Virus record (IMG/VR): IMGVR_UViG_3300035703_000107
Coordinates: 1-57,668 of that record
Direction: 5' to 3' (one strand)
Length of the DNA stretch: 57,668 nucleotides
Source of the DNA: a virus
Part shown: positions 7,548 to 15,109 of the stretch, one piece after another
Layout: every line of letters begins with the position of its first letter
Numbering within the stretch: the stretch's first letter is position 1
Translations under genes and position numbers: made by a program
Notes under the pieces: generated by a model
What the model was told of the DNA's origin: nothing
Database searches by the model: none
What the model saw: only the letters and a program-made list of their open reading frames with translations

Positions 7548-8495
7548 TCAGCGGATGCGACCTTCGATCGTTGCAGCGTGGATTTCGGATTCCACGGCCA
7601 CCATGTCAGCTGCGCTCACCTCACCTCTACGAGCTCGTTGATAGAAATCAGCGATCTCAGCGCGGGTGAAGAAGCGTTTGCCCTTCGGAGGTGTAGACAC
7701 CTTGTTGGCGTCAGGCACTACCTGGGACTCAAGAGCTTTATTGGAAGCTGTGGTATTGGTCTGTTGCTGGCTTTTCCATGCGTTAAAGAAACGCGATACG
7801 CGATCAGCATCTCGAGAGTTCTCAGCTTCAGAGAGGAGTTCTTGGCGTCGCTTACCTGTCAGTCCGTCATATTCATCGAGCCACTTGAGGAAGTTGGCAT
7901 CATCATTCGTAGATACCCAGTCTGGTACGAGCTGAGAAAGACGATCATAGAAAGTCACCTCAGCAGTCTTGGCCGTATCCGCATGGATACTTTCGAGACG
8001 AGCTTTGAGTGAATTAATCTCTGCGTCTTTCGCAGCCACCTGTTCTTGGGCGGTGCGTTTGATGACATCCAAAAGATCATCGCCATACTTCTCGCGATCC
8101 TCAGGACTGATGAGTGAGGAAACAGGCTCTGCAGCCTTAGTCTTCAGACTCTCTATTTCTGCTGTGAGTGCGTCCATCTTGGTACGCAACTCTCGATTGT
8201 CGGCGGATAGCCTGGGCACCTCAGCCCGATACTTCCCTTCCAATACCTTGTATCTGTGTTCCCACTGATCGTCTTTCTTCTGCTCGTCTGGCTGCTCATT
8301 AGGTGGAGCTGAAGCAGGATCCGCGGGTTGTGCATCAGCTTGTGGCTGTGCATCCTGCGGAGGAGGATCGTCAGTAGGAGCCGCTACAGGCTCTTCTGGG
8401 GCGTTCTGGGGTTCTTCACTGGGCTTCTCATAAAGCTGTTTGTGAAGGGCTTCGGCACGTTCTGCCGCTTCTTTTACTGCGCGTGGAATTGCCAC
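7548..8495 (-). CDS. Putative scaffolding protein
   Basis: The 315-residue product has the profile of a podovirus scaffold. A short helix (1-24) is followed by a Pro/Ala/Gln/Asp-rich disordered stretch (25-78), then a long heptad-rich coiled coil (about 80-175; e.g. KMDALTAEIESLKTKAAEP), and a basic helical C-terminal part (about 255-315; FFTRAEIADFYQRARRGEVS) that would bind the coat. It lies between portal and coat genes, the usual place. Scaffold directs coat assembly and leaves the procapsid. Its identity is inferred from composition and synteny. Confidence 0.8.
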   Translation of the reverse strand: MAIPRAVKEAAERAEALHKQLYEKPSEEPQNAPEEPVAAPTDDPPPQDAQPQADAQPADPASAPPNEQPDEQKKDDQWEHRYKVLEGKYRAEVPRLSADNRELRTKMDALTAEIESLKTKAAEPVSSLISPEDREKYGDDLLDVIKRTAQEQVAAKDAEINSLKARLESIHADTAKTAEVTFYDRLSQLVPDWVSTNDDANFLKWLDEYDGLTGKRRQELLSEAENSRDADRVSRFFNAWKSQQQTNTTASNKALESQVVPDANKVSTPPKGKRFFTRAEIADFYQRARRGEVSAADMVAVESEIHAATIEGRIR

Positions 8496-8610
8496 TATTT
8501 ATCTCCATGAGCCACCTGGTCGTGCGTAAGCCTCGCGGTAATTACGCGACCTCGGGTAGGTCTTCATTAATCCCAGGTAGACCCACCTGGGTTGGGGTTA
8601 GTCCTACGGA
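8496..8610 (-). other. Intergenic hairpins before the scaffold gene
   Basis: This 115-nt gap in the virion operon contains two perfect hairpins. A 7-bp stem with a UAC/GUA triloop (8598-8614) includes the stop codon of the upstream gene. A second 7-bp stem (CCAGGT/ACCTGG core, about 8571-8590) follows. No T tract follows either, so they look like RNA-stability or processing elements and not terminators. No gene is seen. Confidence 0.5.
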
Positions 8611-8841
8611 CTAAAACTTGCGGATGGTTTCTCTGGCTTGAGTAGCCTTGACAAGAAACTCATCGATCGCCTGACCAGCTCCTTGATACCAGCGGGTTTG
8701 CACCTCGTCCTTGGTATTGAGAGAGTCATGCTGAATCTGTTGAAGGGAACGCTTCATCCAATCCAGCACTTCCTTGAAATCGTTGTCGTTATCAAGGTTT
8801 GCTAAAGACTGAATGAGTCGTTTACTTGGTTGTTCAAGCAC
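8611..8841 (-). CDS. Small conserved phage head-module protein
   Basis: The 76-residue, mostly helical product begins MLEQPSKRLIQSLANLDNDN and has RWYQGAGQAIDEFLVKATQA near the end. The W-Y-Q-G-A-x-Q-x-x-x-E-F-L pattern recurs in small proteins encoded between portal and scaffold in podoviruses. The role is not known; it may be a head completion or scaffold-assisting factor. Four bp separate its start from the stop of the neighbouring small protein, so the two are probably co-translated. Confidence 0.7.
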   Translation of the reverse strand: MLEQPSKRLIQSLANLDNDNDFKEVLDWMKRSLQQIQHDSLNTKDEVQTRWYQGAGQAIDEFLVKATQARETIRKF

Positions 8842-8844
8842 GGG

Positions 8845-9066
8845 TTACTTGCCCTTGCCGTAATCTTGTGCAGAGCGATGACCGCATACATAACCGCCAT
8901 CGGCCATCATCATTGGCTTCTTAGCCATACCGCCGTCAGCCATCTTCTTGCCATGCATCTTTGCTTCATGCATTTTGACTTCGGCTTTGGCAACCTTCTT
9001 CATCATAGGTTTGTCTTTCTTGGCGTCATTGTGCATACCGCCGTCAGCATATTTTTTCATCATCAT
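8845..9066 (-). CDS. Met/Lys-rich small protein with three ADGG motifs
   Basis: The 73-residue product is highly basic and rich in methionine. It contains three copies of the tetrapeptide ADGG (KYADGG, KMADGG, MMADGG) separated by lysine-rich linkers, and a C-terminal CGHRSAQDYGKGK. The same ADGG element is in the C-terminal tail of the portal protein directly upstream and in the internal virion protein at 44847-46025. The family is common beside phage portals. A packaged or portal-binding role is inferred from the shared motif. Confidence 0.75.
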   Translation of the reverse strand: MMMKKYADGGMHNDAKKDKPMMKKVAKAEVKMHEAKMHGKKMADGGMAKKPMMMADGGYVCGHRSAQDYGKGK

Positions 9067-9081
9067 TACTAATACTCCTGG

Positions 9082-11181
9082 TTAAATTGCGTTGTTTGCA
9101 AGCAACACTTGTCTAAGTTCTGAGCTGTAAGAACCAACCTCACCACCGTCAGCCATCGATACGGGTTGAACCGTATTGGCTACCTGCCCGCCCATCGGAT
9201 CTCCGTTAGGTAGAGCTGGGGTAGGAGCTGGGGGTTGCTGCGCTTGAGACTGGGCAATAAGCTCCTGCACCATCTGCTGGGCCATTGCTTGAGCCTTCTG
9301 CTCGGTAGCAGCCTGTTCAATCGTTTCCTGGTTGGGCACGATCTTCTCGGTATCCATCTGCAGACCTCGAGCAAGCTCACGAAGGAGGTATGCCCTGCCT
9401 TCTGGTCCAACAATCTGGGAGTCGATCGGATTAGCCGTAGCGATGAGGAACTCATTGCGGCGCATCTGGAGAGTCTCTTTGTGGATGAGACCGATAGCGC
9501 CCTTCGCTACAACCTTGAAATCACCTTTGATGTACGGATCTTCATCGAACATCATATTGTGCAGATATAGTCGTTGCACAATACCAGATACTATTTTATC
9601 AATGTTTGCTACTGCTTGCTTGATACCTTTTGATGCATTATCCATAAGCATCGATAAACCACTAGCAGTGCGTCCAGCGCCACTTACTGCACTAGAACCG
9701 TACACATAGTTGGGGATACCAGTGATCTCATCTGCCTGCTTTGCGAACTGCTGATACACGTTCATGAGAACGTCAGCGTTCATAGAAGGCTGGAAGAAGT
9801 TAACAGCTCGCTGTCCACCACCTGTGCGGTCTGAAGTGGTTTGCCAGATCTTCCAAGGATAGATCTCGGTTAGATCCTCCCCGTCAGGTAGGCGATCGAT
9901 CACGACCTCAACCTGAGGGCCAGATGCCACAGCCATATTGTTGGCCAGGCTACGAGCTGCAGCGTTGCAAAGGGTTTGGGCATCGCGCATGACCTCAGGC
10001 AGTGCCACACCCCAGAAGCTATGGGGTACTTCTTCCCAGCTTGCGATGTTGTAGGGGCGCTGACCTAGGGGGTCAGGATTGAGGATGCACTTGAATACAA
10101 TGCCTGCCGTCATCCAAAGGTTGACTTCGTACTCTTGGTCTTCCTGGATGGTCTTGTCTTTGATGCCCCACTCCTTGAGCCAGGCACCATTGACGGATGC
10201 CCAGATCTCGATTGCCTCAATGAGGCCTTCGGTAATGGGAGCACGGAAGGGTTTACCCTCGAGTACTCGACGCTCGTTGTCGCCCTGCTGGAAGCTCGTA
10301 TAGCCGTCCTTGCCGAAGCGATCGATGATCGTCTGTACCTTGTCATCATCCACACCAGGAACGCCCTGCATAGCCGCCATAGCGGAGCGGGTGAACTTGT
10401 GTCGATGGCATAGATAGTTATCGTTTACGCTAATACTGCTGGGCGCGGGATAGATGTCATAGGGGCTGACCCGCTCGATCTCACGCACATACTCGGTGGT
10501 GACGATCGGGGTGAAGTCTGGGCCCCACTGCAGACCCTTGCGCTTCTTGACGACTGGGCCTTTGATGATGGCGGTCGGGAAGGTTACGAAGTCGGTGATG
10601 AAGTTCTTGAGCTCGTCATAGAACTTGCCTTCGTTCAACTGATCTTGAATCTTGTCGCCCATGCGTCGGGCTGCGTCTTTAGCCTCGTCCTTGAGACGGT
10701 GCATGATCGTGTCGTGAACCTCTTCCATGCGGGCGCGGAAGGATTCTGGGTGGAGCTGTTCGCCCTGAGCGATGAACTCCATAGCTTCCTGTTTAACCAG
10801 GTCAACGATGGCACTCTTCATCTCCACGGGGAGCATTGGCTCCTTGGATGGGGAAAGTTCAAACACCCGCTCTTGTTGATTGAGCATGACATCACGGATC
10901 CATGACTCAGCTGCACGGCACTTCACGTCCGTGAGCATCATGTAGATGTCAGAGCCACCAGCTCTGTTGATCTCCATCTGCTTGTCAGGATCGTACTCAC
11001 CGCGGCGTTGACGCTCGCACTTGAGCAGACGCTCCGTGATCTGGGTCTTGGCAGTACGCGCCTGGTCCCAGCACTTGGATGCGTAAGCCTCGAGGTTGGT
11101 TTCCAGCAACATGTTTTCTTGCATGTCGCCTTCCATCTTGATGTCTACCTCGACAGGGGGTTTGTTATTTAGATAACTCAT
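9082..11181 (-). CDS. Portal protein
   Basis: The product has 699 residues, the size of P22-like portals. It follows the large terminase with a 4-bp overlap. N-terminal helical wing/clip sequence includes RAGGSDIYMMLTDVKCRAAE and SWIRDVMLNQ; mid-protein has VSPYDIYPAPSSISVNDNYL and SWEEVPHSFWGVALPEVMRD, typical of P22-type portals; a stem/barrel region has QFAKQADEITGIPNYVYGSS with AGRTASGLSMLMDNASKGIK. The last 60 residues are Gln/Pro-rich and disordered, ending with MADGGEVGSYSSELRQ. It forms the dodecameric DNA channel and terminase docking site. Confidence 0.93.
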   Translation of the reverse strand: MSYLNNKPPVEVDIKMEGDMQENMLLETNLEAYASKCWDQARTAKTQITERLLKCERQRRGEYDPDKQMEINRAGGSDIYMMLTDVKCRAAESWIRDVMLNQQERVFELSPSKEPMLPVEMKSAIVDLVKQEAMEFIAQGEQLHPESFRARMEEVHDTIMHRLKDEAKDAARRMGDKIQDQLNEGKFYDELKNFITDFVTFPTAIIKGPVVKKRKGLQWGPDFTPIVTTEYVREIERVSPYDIYPAPSSISVNDNYLCHRHKFTRSAMAAMQGVPGVDDDKVQTIIDRFGKDGYTSFQQGDNERRVLEGKPFRAPITEGLIEAIEIWASVNGAWLKEWGIKDKTIQEDQEYEVNLWMTAGIVFKCILNPDPLGQRPYNIASWEEVPHSFWGVALPEVMRDAQTLCNAAARSLANNMAVASGPQVEVVIDRLPDGEDLTEIYPWKIWQTTSDRTGGGQRAVNFFQPSMNADVLMNVYQQFAKQADEITGIPNYVYGSSAVSGAGRTASGLSMLMDNASKGIKQAVANIDKIVSGIVQRLYLHNMMFDEDPYIKGDFKVVAKGAIGLIHKETLQMRRNEFLIATANPIDSQIVGPEGRAYLLRELARGLQMDTEKIVPNQETIEQAATEQKAQAMAQQMVQELIAQSQAQQPPAPTPALPNGDPMGGQVANTVQPVSMADGGEVGSYSSELRQVLLANNAI

Positions 11182-12605
11182 GTCCAGCCTTTTGCGGATT
11201 TCTTAACGGTAGGTCTCGCCCTTTGAGGAGTGAGACCGCTTCTTACCCGCAAGCACGCATACTGCAACGCATCTTGAATGTGCGATGTCATGTCTTTGAC
11301 GGGTCTGTCTTTGTATCGAGCTGGGCCTGATGTCTTCAGGCGCTCGTATTTGTAGCGTCCCAGGAATCCTTTCCTGAGGAATGTGCAGCGTGGGTTCAGC
11401 GCAAACGCAGGTTGACCATCAGCCATCTTCGTAAGGAAGAAAGCCACTGCTTCACGTCTTGGAATAAAGTCGTTTGTGGGCGCTGGCTCAGTAGCAATGC
11501 CCGCCTCGAGCAGTTCCTGCAAACAAGTGCGTTCGTCAGTTTGTGCTCGGATGTTTCCTGCGGGGTCGCCTGCTGAGTACCAGGTGAAGCCTCCGTACTT
11601 GGTGACCAAGTGCGGTTTGACGACATCGTTGGCGAACTGTCGGATACCCATATCTTGCGATACGAGTTCATCCAGGATGATAACTTTTCCTCTTGCTGAT
11701 ACCTGCATAATGACGCACGCAGGAGTAAGTCCAAAGTCCCATCCAAGAACAAGCGGGAGACCGCGCTCTGCCTCAACGTTTTTATCGAGGGTATGGATCT
11801 TGTCATTGAACTCGGGATAGACAGGTTTGCCATCGCGAGTGCTTCCATAGTTTCCCAATAGGAATACATTGATCCAGTCGTCGTCTTTGCTGGGTAGCTG
11901 TCTGAGGTAGTAGTTGTGTCCATCGGGTAGGTTCAGAATGTTTTCGGCATCGGGGTTTGGTTTGTAGACCTCACCCTCTTTGTAGAGCCCACCAGGTTGA
12001 CGGAAGAACTGCCAGTCTGCTGGCCTGTCTTCCTCAGCCATCTTGTAGTACCAGTGATCGTCATCGCATGGGTTGGTATCGCAGATGATCCCTGTCCAGC
12101 TCGGACCCCCTAGCAGCTTGGACGGAAAACGTCCCACACGCTGGGTGACCATATCGAAGATCTCTTTCGGGATCTCAGATGCTTCGTTGATCCAGGCGCC
12201 AGTCAATTCCAAAGAACGTAACTTGCCTGTCTCAGTCGGGCGATCGAGCGCCATGAACAACACCTCGAGTTCCATTCCAGTGCCGTCCCCGATGTTGTTG
12301 ATCTTCATCGTGGAGGTAATCGGCGTATCCCATTTGATGGGAGCGACATTGGAAGGGAACCAGGTTTCCCAAGTTTTGATCGTGGTCGATTTCAACTCAG
12401 GGTAAGTATTACGGATGATCAGCCAGCGCGATCGACGGATCCCGTCGGGTGAGGCTCTTTGGCGAATCGCTCTGGCCACAATCTCGACGCAACAGCTTGA
12501 GCTTTTTCCCGAGCCGACAGGCCCCATAAGCCCACGCACAAATGCATCTGATTGATGGAACGCTGCAGCGTTCGGACCTGGTGGTTGGTATTTAATGACA
12601 TCCAC
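11178..12605 (-). CDS. terL: Terminase large subunit
   Basis: The product has 475 residues. The N-terminal ATPase has a Walker A GPVGSGKS (28-35), a Walker B-like LTGAWINEASEI (134-145) and a downstream DTNPCDDDHW coupling region. The C-terminal RNase-H-fold nuclease has LGWDFGLTP (287-295), LDEL (311-314) and AGDPAGN (345-351), with SHIQDALQYA near the end. It drives DNA translocation through the portal and cuts the genome. The start is GTG at 12605; an ATG four bases downstream is in another frame. It overlaps the portal gene by 4 bp. Confidence 0.95.
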   Translation of the reverse strand: MDVIKYQPPGPNAAAFHQSDAFVRGLMGPVGSGKSSSCCVEIVARAIRQRASPDGIRRSRWLIIRNTYPELKSTTIKTWETWFPSNVAPIKWDTPITSTMKINNIGDGTGMELEVLFMALDRPTETGKLRSLELTGAWINEASEIPKEIFDMVTQRVGRFPSKLLGGPSWTGIICDTNPCDDDHWYYKMAEEDRPADWQFFRQPGGLYKEGEVYKPNPDAENILNLPDGHNYYLRQLPSKDDDWINVFLLGNYGSTRDGKPVYPEFNDKIHTLDKNVEAERGLPLVLGWDFGLTPACVIMQVSARGKVIILDELVSQDMGIRQFANDVVKPHLVTKYGGFTWYSAGDPAGNIRAQTDERTCLQELLEAGIATEPAPTNDFIPRREAVAFFLTKMADGQPAFALNPRCTFLRKGFLGRYKYERLKTSGPARYKDRPVKDMTSHIQDALQYACLRVRSGLTPQRARPTVKKSAKGWT

Positions 12606-12608
12606 AAA

Positions 12609-12806
12609 TTAGTTTCTCGTATGGTTATTCAAGTTGCGTTCAATGCACGCCGCGGCGAAAGTACTGAATCCAGACTTCGAAGCAGTCTCGGAGACTTGCT
12701 TGACCTTCCTCTCGCAATCCCTCTGTGTGTAGTAGGTGTCGTCAGCGGACACCATTACGCATTCACTGTTGACGCAGAGGACGAGCACGGCGATGAAGAT
12801 CTTCAT
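12609..12806 (-). CDS. Small exported cysteine protein
   Basis: The 65-residue product starts MKIFIAVLVLCVNSECVMVS, a short hydrophobic segment resembling a signal peptide or lipoprotein leader, then DDTYYTQRDCERKVKQVSET and a final FAAACIERNL. Four cysteines (about 11, 16, 31 and 54) may form disulfides outside the cytoplasm. The MVS-x-DDTYYT-x-x-x-C pattern recurs in small phage proteins near terminase genes. It is coupled to the upstream gene by ATGA. The function is not known. Confidence 0.7.
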   Translation of the reverse strand: MKIFIAVLVLCVNSECVMVSADDTYYTQRDCERKVKQVSETASKSGFSTFAAACIERNLNNHTRN

Positions 12807-13039
12807 TTCTTGCCGCCCAGGTCCAGCTGGAACGTGACGGGTTGTGCGTCGACTTCCATACGAACATCGGACAAATCGGGTAGGGTTTTACGCAGTAGAA
12901 CTTCAATAGCCCTTACTTGAGTAGCGCTAAGTTCTACTTTACCGTTAGCGTGGTCTGTGAGACGATTAATCAACTGGGCTGCTTGAATCTTCATCCGAGT
13001 GTTTTCGTCGTGTTTAATTGCTCGCTTGCGTGCTGCCAT
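12803..13039 (-). CDS. terS: Probable small terminase subunit
   Basis: The preferred start, ATG 13039, gives 78 residues (MAARKRAIKHDENTRMKIQA), with a purine-rich AAGGCAGAG upstream; a start 24 bases earlier is possible. ATRMKIQ-type helices then LINRLTDHANGKVELSATQV and RAIEVLLRKTLPDLSDVRME resemble small terminase proteins of podoviruses, where an HTH-bearing N-terminal half is followed by an oligomerisation helix and a short acidic to basic tail. It recognises phage DNA and hands it to the large subunit. Identity rests on position and this L-S-x-T-Q-V-R-A-x-E-x-L-L-x-K-x-L-P-D-L pattern. Confidence 0.75.
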   Translation of the reverse strand: MAARKRAIKHDENTRMKIQAAQLINRLTDHANGKVELSATQVRAIEVLLRKTLPDLSDVRMEVDAQPVTFQLDLGGKK

Positions 13040-13286
13040 TAGTCTCTGCCTTATCAAATGCAATCAAGATCGACTTCGCTAAACGCATACAGTCGTCTGC
13101 GGTCTTGAAGTCGTTCAAATTAATCTCTGCCTCAAACATGTGAGGCTCTCCATGAAGGTTCACCAACCCCGTAAGAACCACTAGCTGAGGTGCAAGGTAC
13201 TTGGACATACCCTCGGGATACTCGACTGAGATCCCCTGCAACACCTCGAACTGCCTGAGGAACTTCTCTAGTTCTTGTTTACGCAT
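13014..13286 (-). CDS. Unknown small protein, first gene of the leftward virion operon
   Basis: The 90-residue product begins MRKQELEKFLRQFEVLQGIS and contains PEGMSKYLAPQLVVLTGLVN and INLNDFKTADDCMRLAKSIL. It is not recognised. Its ATG at 13286 has an AAGG about 6 nt upstream. It overlaps the terminase small subunit by 26 bp and is the first gene of the leftward block. It faces the rightward gene at 13336 across a 49-bp AT-rich gap that should hold the divergent promoters. Confidence 0.65.
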   Translation of the reverse strand: MRKQELEKFLRQFEVLQGISVEYPEGMSKYLAPQLVVLTGLVNLHGEPHMFEAEINLNDFKTADDCMRLAKSILIAFDKAETNGSTQASN

Positions 13287-13306
13287 ACATCCTTCTTCTC
13301 TATTAA
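13278..13306 (+). promoter_or_regulatory. Possible rightward promoter for the SANT/DUF2325-like gene
   Basis: TTTACG and TATTAA are separated by 17 bp and lie 29 bp before the ATG at 13336. Each box matches the sigma-70 consensus at four of six positions. The gap between the divergent genes at 13286 and 13336 is otherwise only AT-rich. The match is weak. Confidence 0.3.
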
Positions 13307-13335
13307 TAAATTATTAGCAGGGTATAGACACCGAG

Positions 13336-14094
13336 ATGCCACCAAAGAACAATCGAGCGAAAGTACCCTCGAAGGGATCACAGAAGATGACCCGTGTAAG
13401 GTGGAGTCCAGAGGAGCAGACGCTCTTGATCAATCAAGCCGCGACCCTGCTCAACGATCGTCAGGCCTTCTCCCTCAGAGAAGCCTTCAACAAATCTCAG
13501 GAGGCGTTACCCGTCGGGCGCCAGCGACAGATCGCTGCTCTCACCCAGATCCCTTGGTTCGCAGATGCGGTACCCAAGCGGGTCAAGGAGATCGAACACC
13601 AGAAGGAGTACAGCCTCGATAATCAGATCGAAGCCGCGGTTGCCAAGGCGAAAGCCGAAGCATGTGAGGAGTTCAAACAGCAGCTCATACGTCAGGGCGG
13701 TCAGATGCTAGCCGAGCTCATCAAGGTCGCCCTCGAGGACGCTACCCTTAGGTCGATCGTCATGTCGGTAGGACTTCAGGGTAAACCTGATCTGTCTCGG
13801 ATCCCCGTTAACAAGACCAAGATGAAGCGGGTAATCGTGGCTGGAAGCCTCAACTCCCAGTCCAACTCGATCGAGAAGGAGTTCGGTGAGAAGCTCGACC
13901 TCAGGTTCTGGACCAAGGATCAGTCCAACGACACCTTGCGGTCTATGCTCCAGCACGCTGATGCGGCTGTAGCGATGGTGGGATTCCTGTCCCATCCCCA
14001 GGACAACATCATCAAGTCTTCCAAAGTCATGTACATCCCCGTCTCTGGGGGCGTGACTCAGGTGAAGCTCACCCTTCAGAAGCTGCTCGAGTAG
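13336..14094 (+). CDS. SANT/Myb-like protein with a DUF2325-like C-terminal domain
   Basis: The product has 252 residues. Residues 20-90 resemble a SANT/Myb DNA- or protein-binding domain (VRWSPEEQTLLINQAATLLN and RQRQIAALTQIPWFADAV), with W24 and W69 as spaced aromatics. A helical linker (95-160) follows. Residues 164-252 look like a small Rossmann-type domain related to DUF2325: RVIVAGSLNSQSNSIEKEF, LHADAAVAMVGFLSH-type residues, then KVMYIPVSGG. It is the only rightward gene beside the leftward terminase block. A regulatory or DNA-handling role is inferred. It is followed immediately by the tRNA on the other strand. Confidence 0.65.
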   Translation: MPPKNNRAKVPSKGSQKMTRVRWSPEEQTLLINQAATLLNDRQAFSLREAFNKSQEALPVGRQRQIAALTQIPWFADAVPKRVKEIEHQKEYSLDNQIEAAVAKAKAEACEEFKQQLIRQGGQMLAELIKVALEDATLRSIVMSVGLQGKPDLSRIPVNKTKMKRVIVAGSLNSQSNSIEKEFGEKLDLRFWTKDQSNDTLRSMLQHADAAVAMVGFLSHPQDNIIKSSKVMYIPVSGGVTQVKLTLQKLLE

Positions 14095-14170
14095 TGGTTG
14101 CGGGAACAGGACTCGAACCTGTGGCCTGTGGATTATGAGTCCACCGCTCTTCCAACTGAGCTATCCCGCG
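14095..14170 (-). tRNA. tRNA-Met (anticodon CAT), C1:A72 initiator-like
   Basis: A full 76-nt cloverleaf reads leftward and encodes its own CCA. The D stem is GCTC/GAGC, the anticodon stem GTGGA/TCCAC with loop CTCATAA (anticodon CAT), the T stem ACAGG/CCTGT with TTCGAGT loop, and the acceptor strand 3' part TCCCGCA-A-CCA. Numbered from the conserved T8-A9, base 1 is C and base 72 is A, giving the mismatch that marks initiator tRNAs. The three G:C pairs of initiator anticodon stems are absent. It could be elongator Met, initiator-like Met or Ile2 (if lysidinylated). Confidence 0.93.
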
Positions 14171-14215
14171 CTAGTTTGTATACTTTGAGAAACATTTCGC
14201 CCAGCGCTTGTCTAC

Positions 14216-14256
14216 TTTATGAATCATAAATGTGACATTAAGCGGGTTAATGACAC
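14216..14256. promoter_or_regulatory. Two inverted repeats upstream of the tRNA
   Basis: TTTATG-AAT-CATAAA (14216-14230) is a perfect dyad. It is followed by a 10-bp inverted repeat with one mismatch (GTGACATTAA and TTAATGACAC) around GCGGG at 14232-14256. Both lie between the tRNA and the coiled-coil gene in AT-rich DNA, where a leftward promoter for the tRNA would sit. They look like protein-binding sites; the protein is unknown. Confidence 0.45.
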
Positions 14257-14309
14257 GTTTATGTTACAAAAATTTTTAGGGATTCAGCCTTAGCCCCCTA
14301 GGGCGAATC

Positions 14310-14507
14310 TCAGTTGGTCCCTACGGGGGTACTCCCCGCCTCTTCTCCCAAGACCCAGTGCGGCGATTCCATCACTGTCACGGAATCAACCGTATATTTT
14401 TGCGGAGCCGCACCACGCTCGTTCTGTTGCTCTAGCGAAATGATGCGAGCTTCTAGCTTAACGATGCGTAGCAGTAGGTCAGCGTAAGTTAAGGGGGAGG
14501 AAGTCAT
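14310..14507 (-). CDS. Small coiled-coil protein (uncertain)
   Basis: From ATG 14507 the 65-residue product begins MTSSPLTYADLLLRIVKLEA and continues RIISLEQQN, a clear leucine-zipper-like coiled coil, then a Gly/Pro-containing tail. Similar short coiled-coil proteins are frequent in phages. The open frame extends upstream to 14699 but that part has no protein-like features. No good ribosome-binding site precedes the start, so the call is moderate. The function is unknown. Confidence 0.45.
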   Translation of the reverse strand: MTSSPLTYADLLLRIVKLEARIISLEQQNERGAAPQKYTVDSVTVMESPHWVLGEEAGSTPVGTN

Positions 14508-14828
14508 AAAAAAGGGTCTCGTGTGTGAGGTGGTAATACAGTGGTTCCAGAACCCCGCACCGATGCACTTCGTGGTCCCGTGCCACCAGGGTTGACAGCT
14601 CTGTTCTGCAGCATCTGAGTCCTGCAACTGATTCAGAATCAGTAGGACTCGTAGTAAATTCAATGACTTAACACCTGAGTGTGCTAATTCTGAGCACATG
14701 ATCTGGTGTTTTCACCTCAGATTGGGTATCGGCTCGTCCCTTTTTTCCTACGGAAAGGGACTGCGCCTGCTTTCTTGCTCATATCTCTTTCATTCATTTA
14801 ACTTTTTACCAACTAACTGGAGTCAACT
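14508..14828 (+). other. 321-nt non-coding region rich in hairpins
   Basis: No convincing gene is seen. It contains GGTTCCAGAACC (14543-14554), a long imperfect inverted repeat at 14617-14650 (GAGTCCT/AGGACTC plus CTGATT/AATCAG), a nested hairpin at 14670-14710 (AACACC/GGTGTT around TGTGCT/AGCACA), and GTCCC-TTTCC-UAC-GGAAA-GGGAC at 14736-14761. The last part, from 14770, is pyrimidine-rich and leads to GGAG and the ATG at 14829. It could be a long 5' leader or an RNA in its own right. Confidence 0.5.
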
Positions 14829-15023
14829 ATGAACGTAATCCTCAAACTCGCTACCGCTCTTCTCTTCGTCAACTACTCAGTGTTCTTTGCTATCTGCTTC
14901 TTAGCTGCCTTCGATGGTGTTACCTACGACGAAGCTAGCTGGACGTTAGTCACCATTGGTGTTCTCAGCATCCTCTGTTTGATCCCGTTTGAGATCCGTA
15001 ATCGTCAGTCTCAGCGTTCTTAG
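14829..15023 (+). CDS. Small two-helix membrane protein
   Basis: The 64-residue product has two hydrophobic segments, about 7-29 (ATALLFVNYSVFFAICFLAA) and 39-56 (WTLVTIGVLSILCLIPF), joined by an acidic loop, and a basic C terminus (RNRQSQRS). It should sit in the inner membrane with the C terminus inside. It has a good CTGGAG ribosome-binding site. It opens a series of small rightward genes. The function is unknown; small phage membrane proteins often act in host takeover or exclusion. Confidence 0.7.
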   Translation: MNVILKLATALLFVNYSVFFAICFLAAFDGVTYDEASWTLVTIGVLSILCLIPFEIRNRQSQRS

Positions 15024-15031
15024 TCCGTGTC

Positions 15032-15061
15032 CTGCCCCTTAACCTTCTTCGAAGGGGGCAG
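15032..15061 (+). promoter_or_regulatory. Leader stem-loop upstream of the 15110 gene
   Basis: CTGCCCC pairs with GGGGCAG, with an inner CCTTC/GAAGG stem and TTC loop. It is followed by a pyrimidine-rich stretch containing TTCATTCTTTCAAC and then AGGAG and the ATG at 15110. The same arrangement precedes the genes at 14829 and 18009. It may be a stabilised 5' end, a processing site or a weak terminator of the preceding gene. Confidence 0.5.
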
Positions 15062-15109
15062 TCCACTCTTCATTCTTTCAACTGTTGTCTATTCATTAGG
15101 AGATTTACT

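Noticed and set aside
11396-11923. 175-codon open frame on the - strand
   Set aside because: It is out of frame within the large terminase gene and has Ser/Arg-rich low-complexity sequence with no domain.
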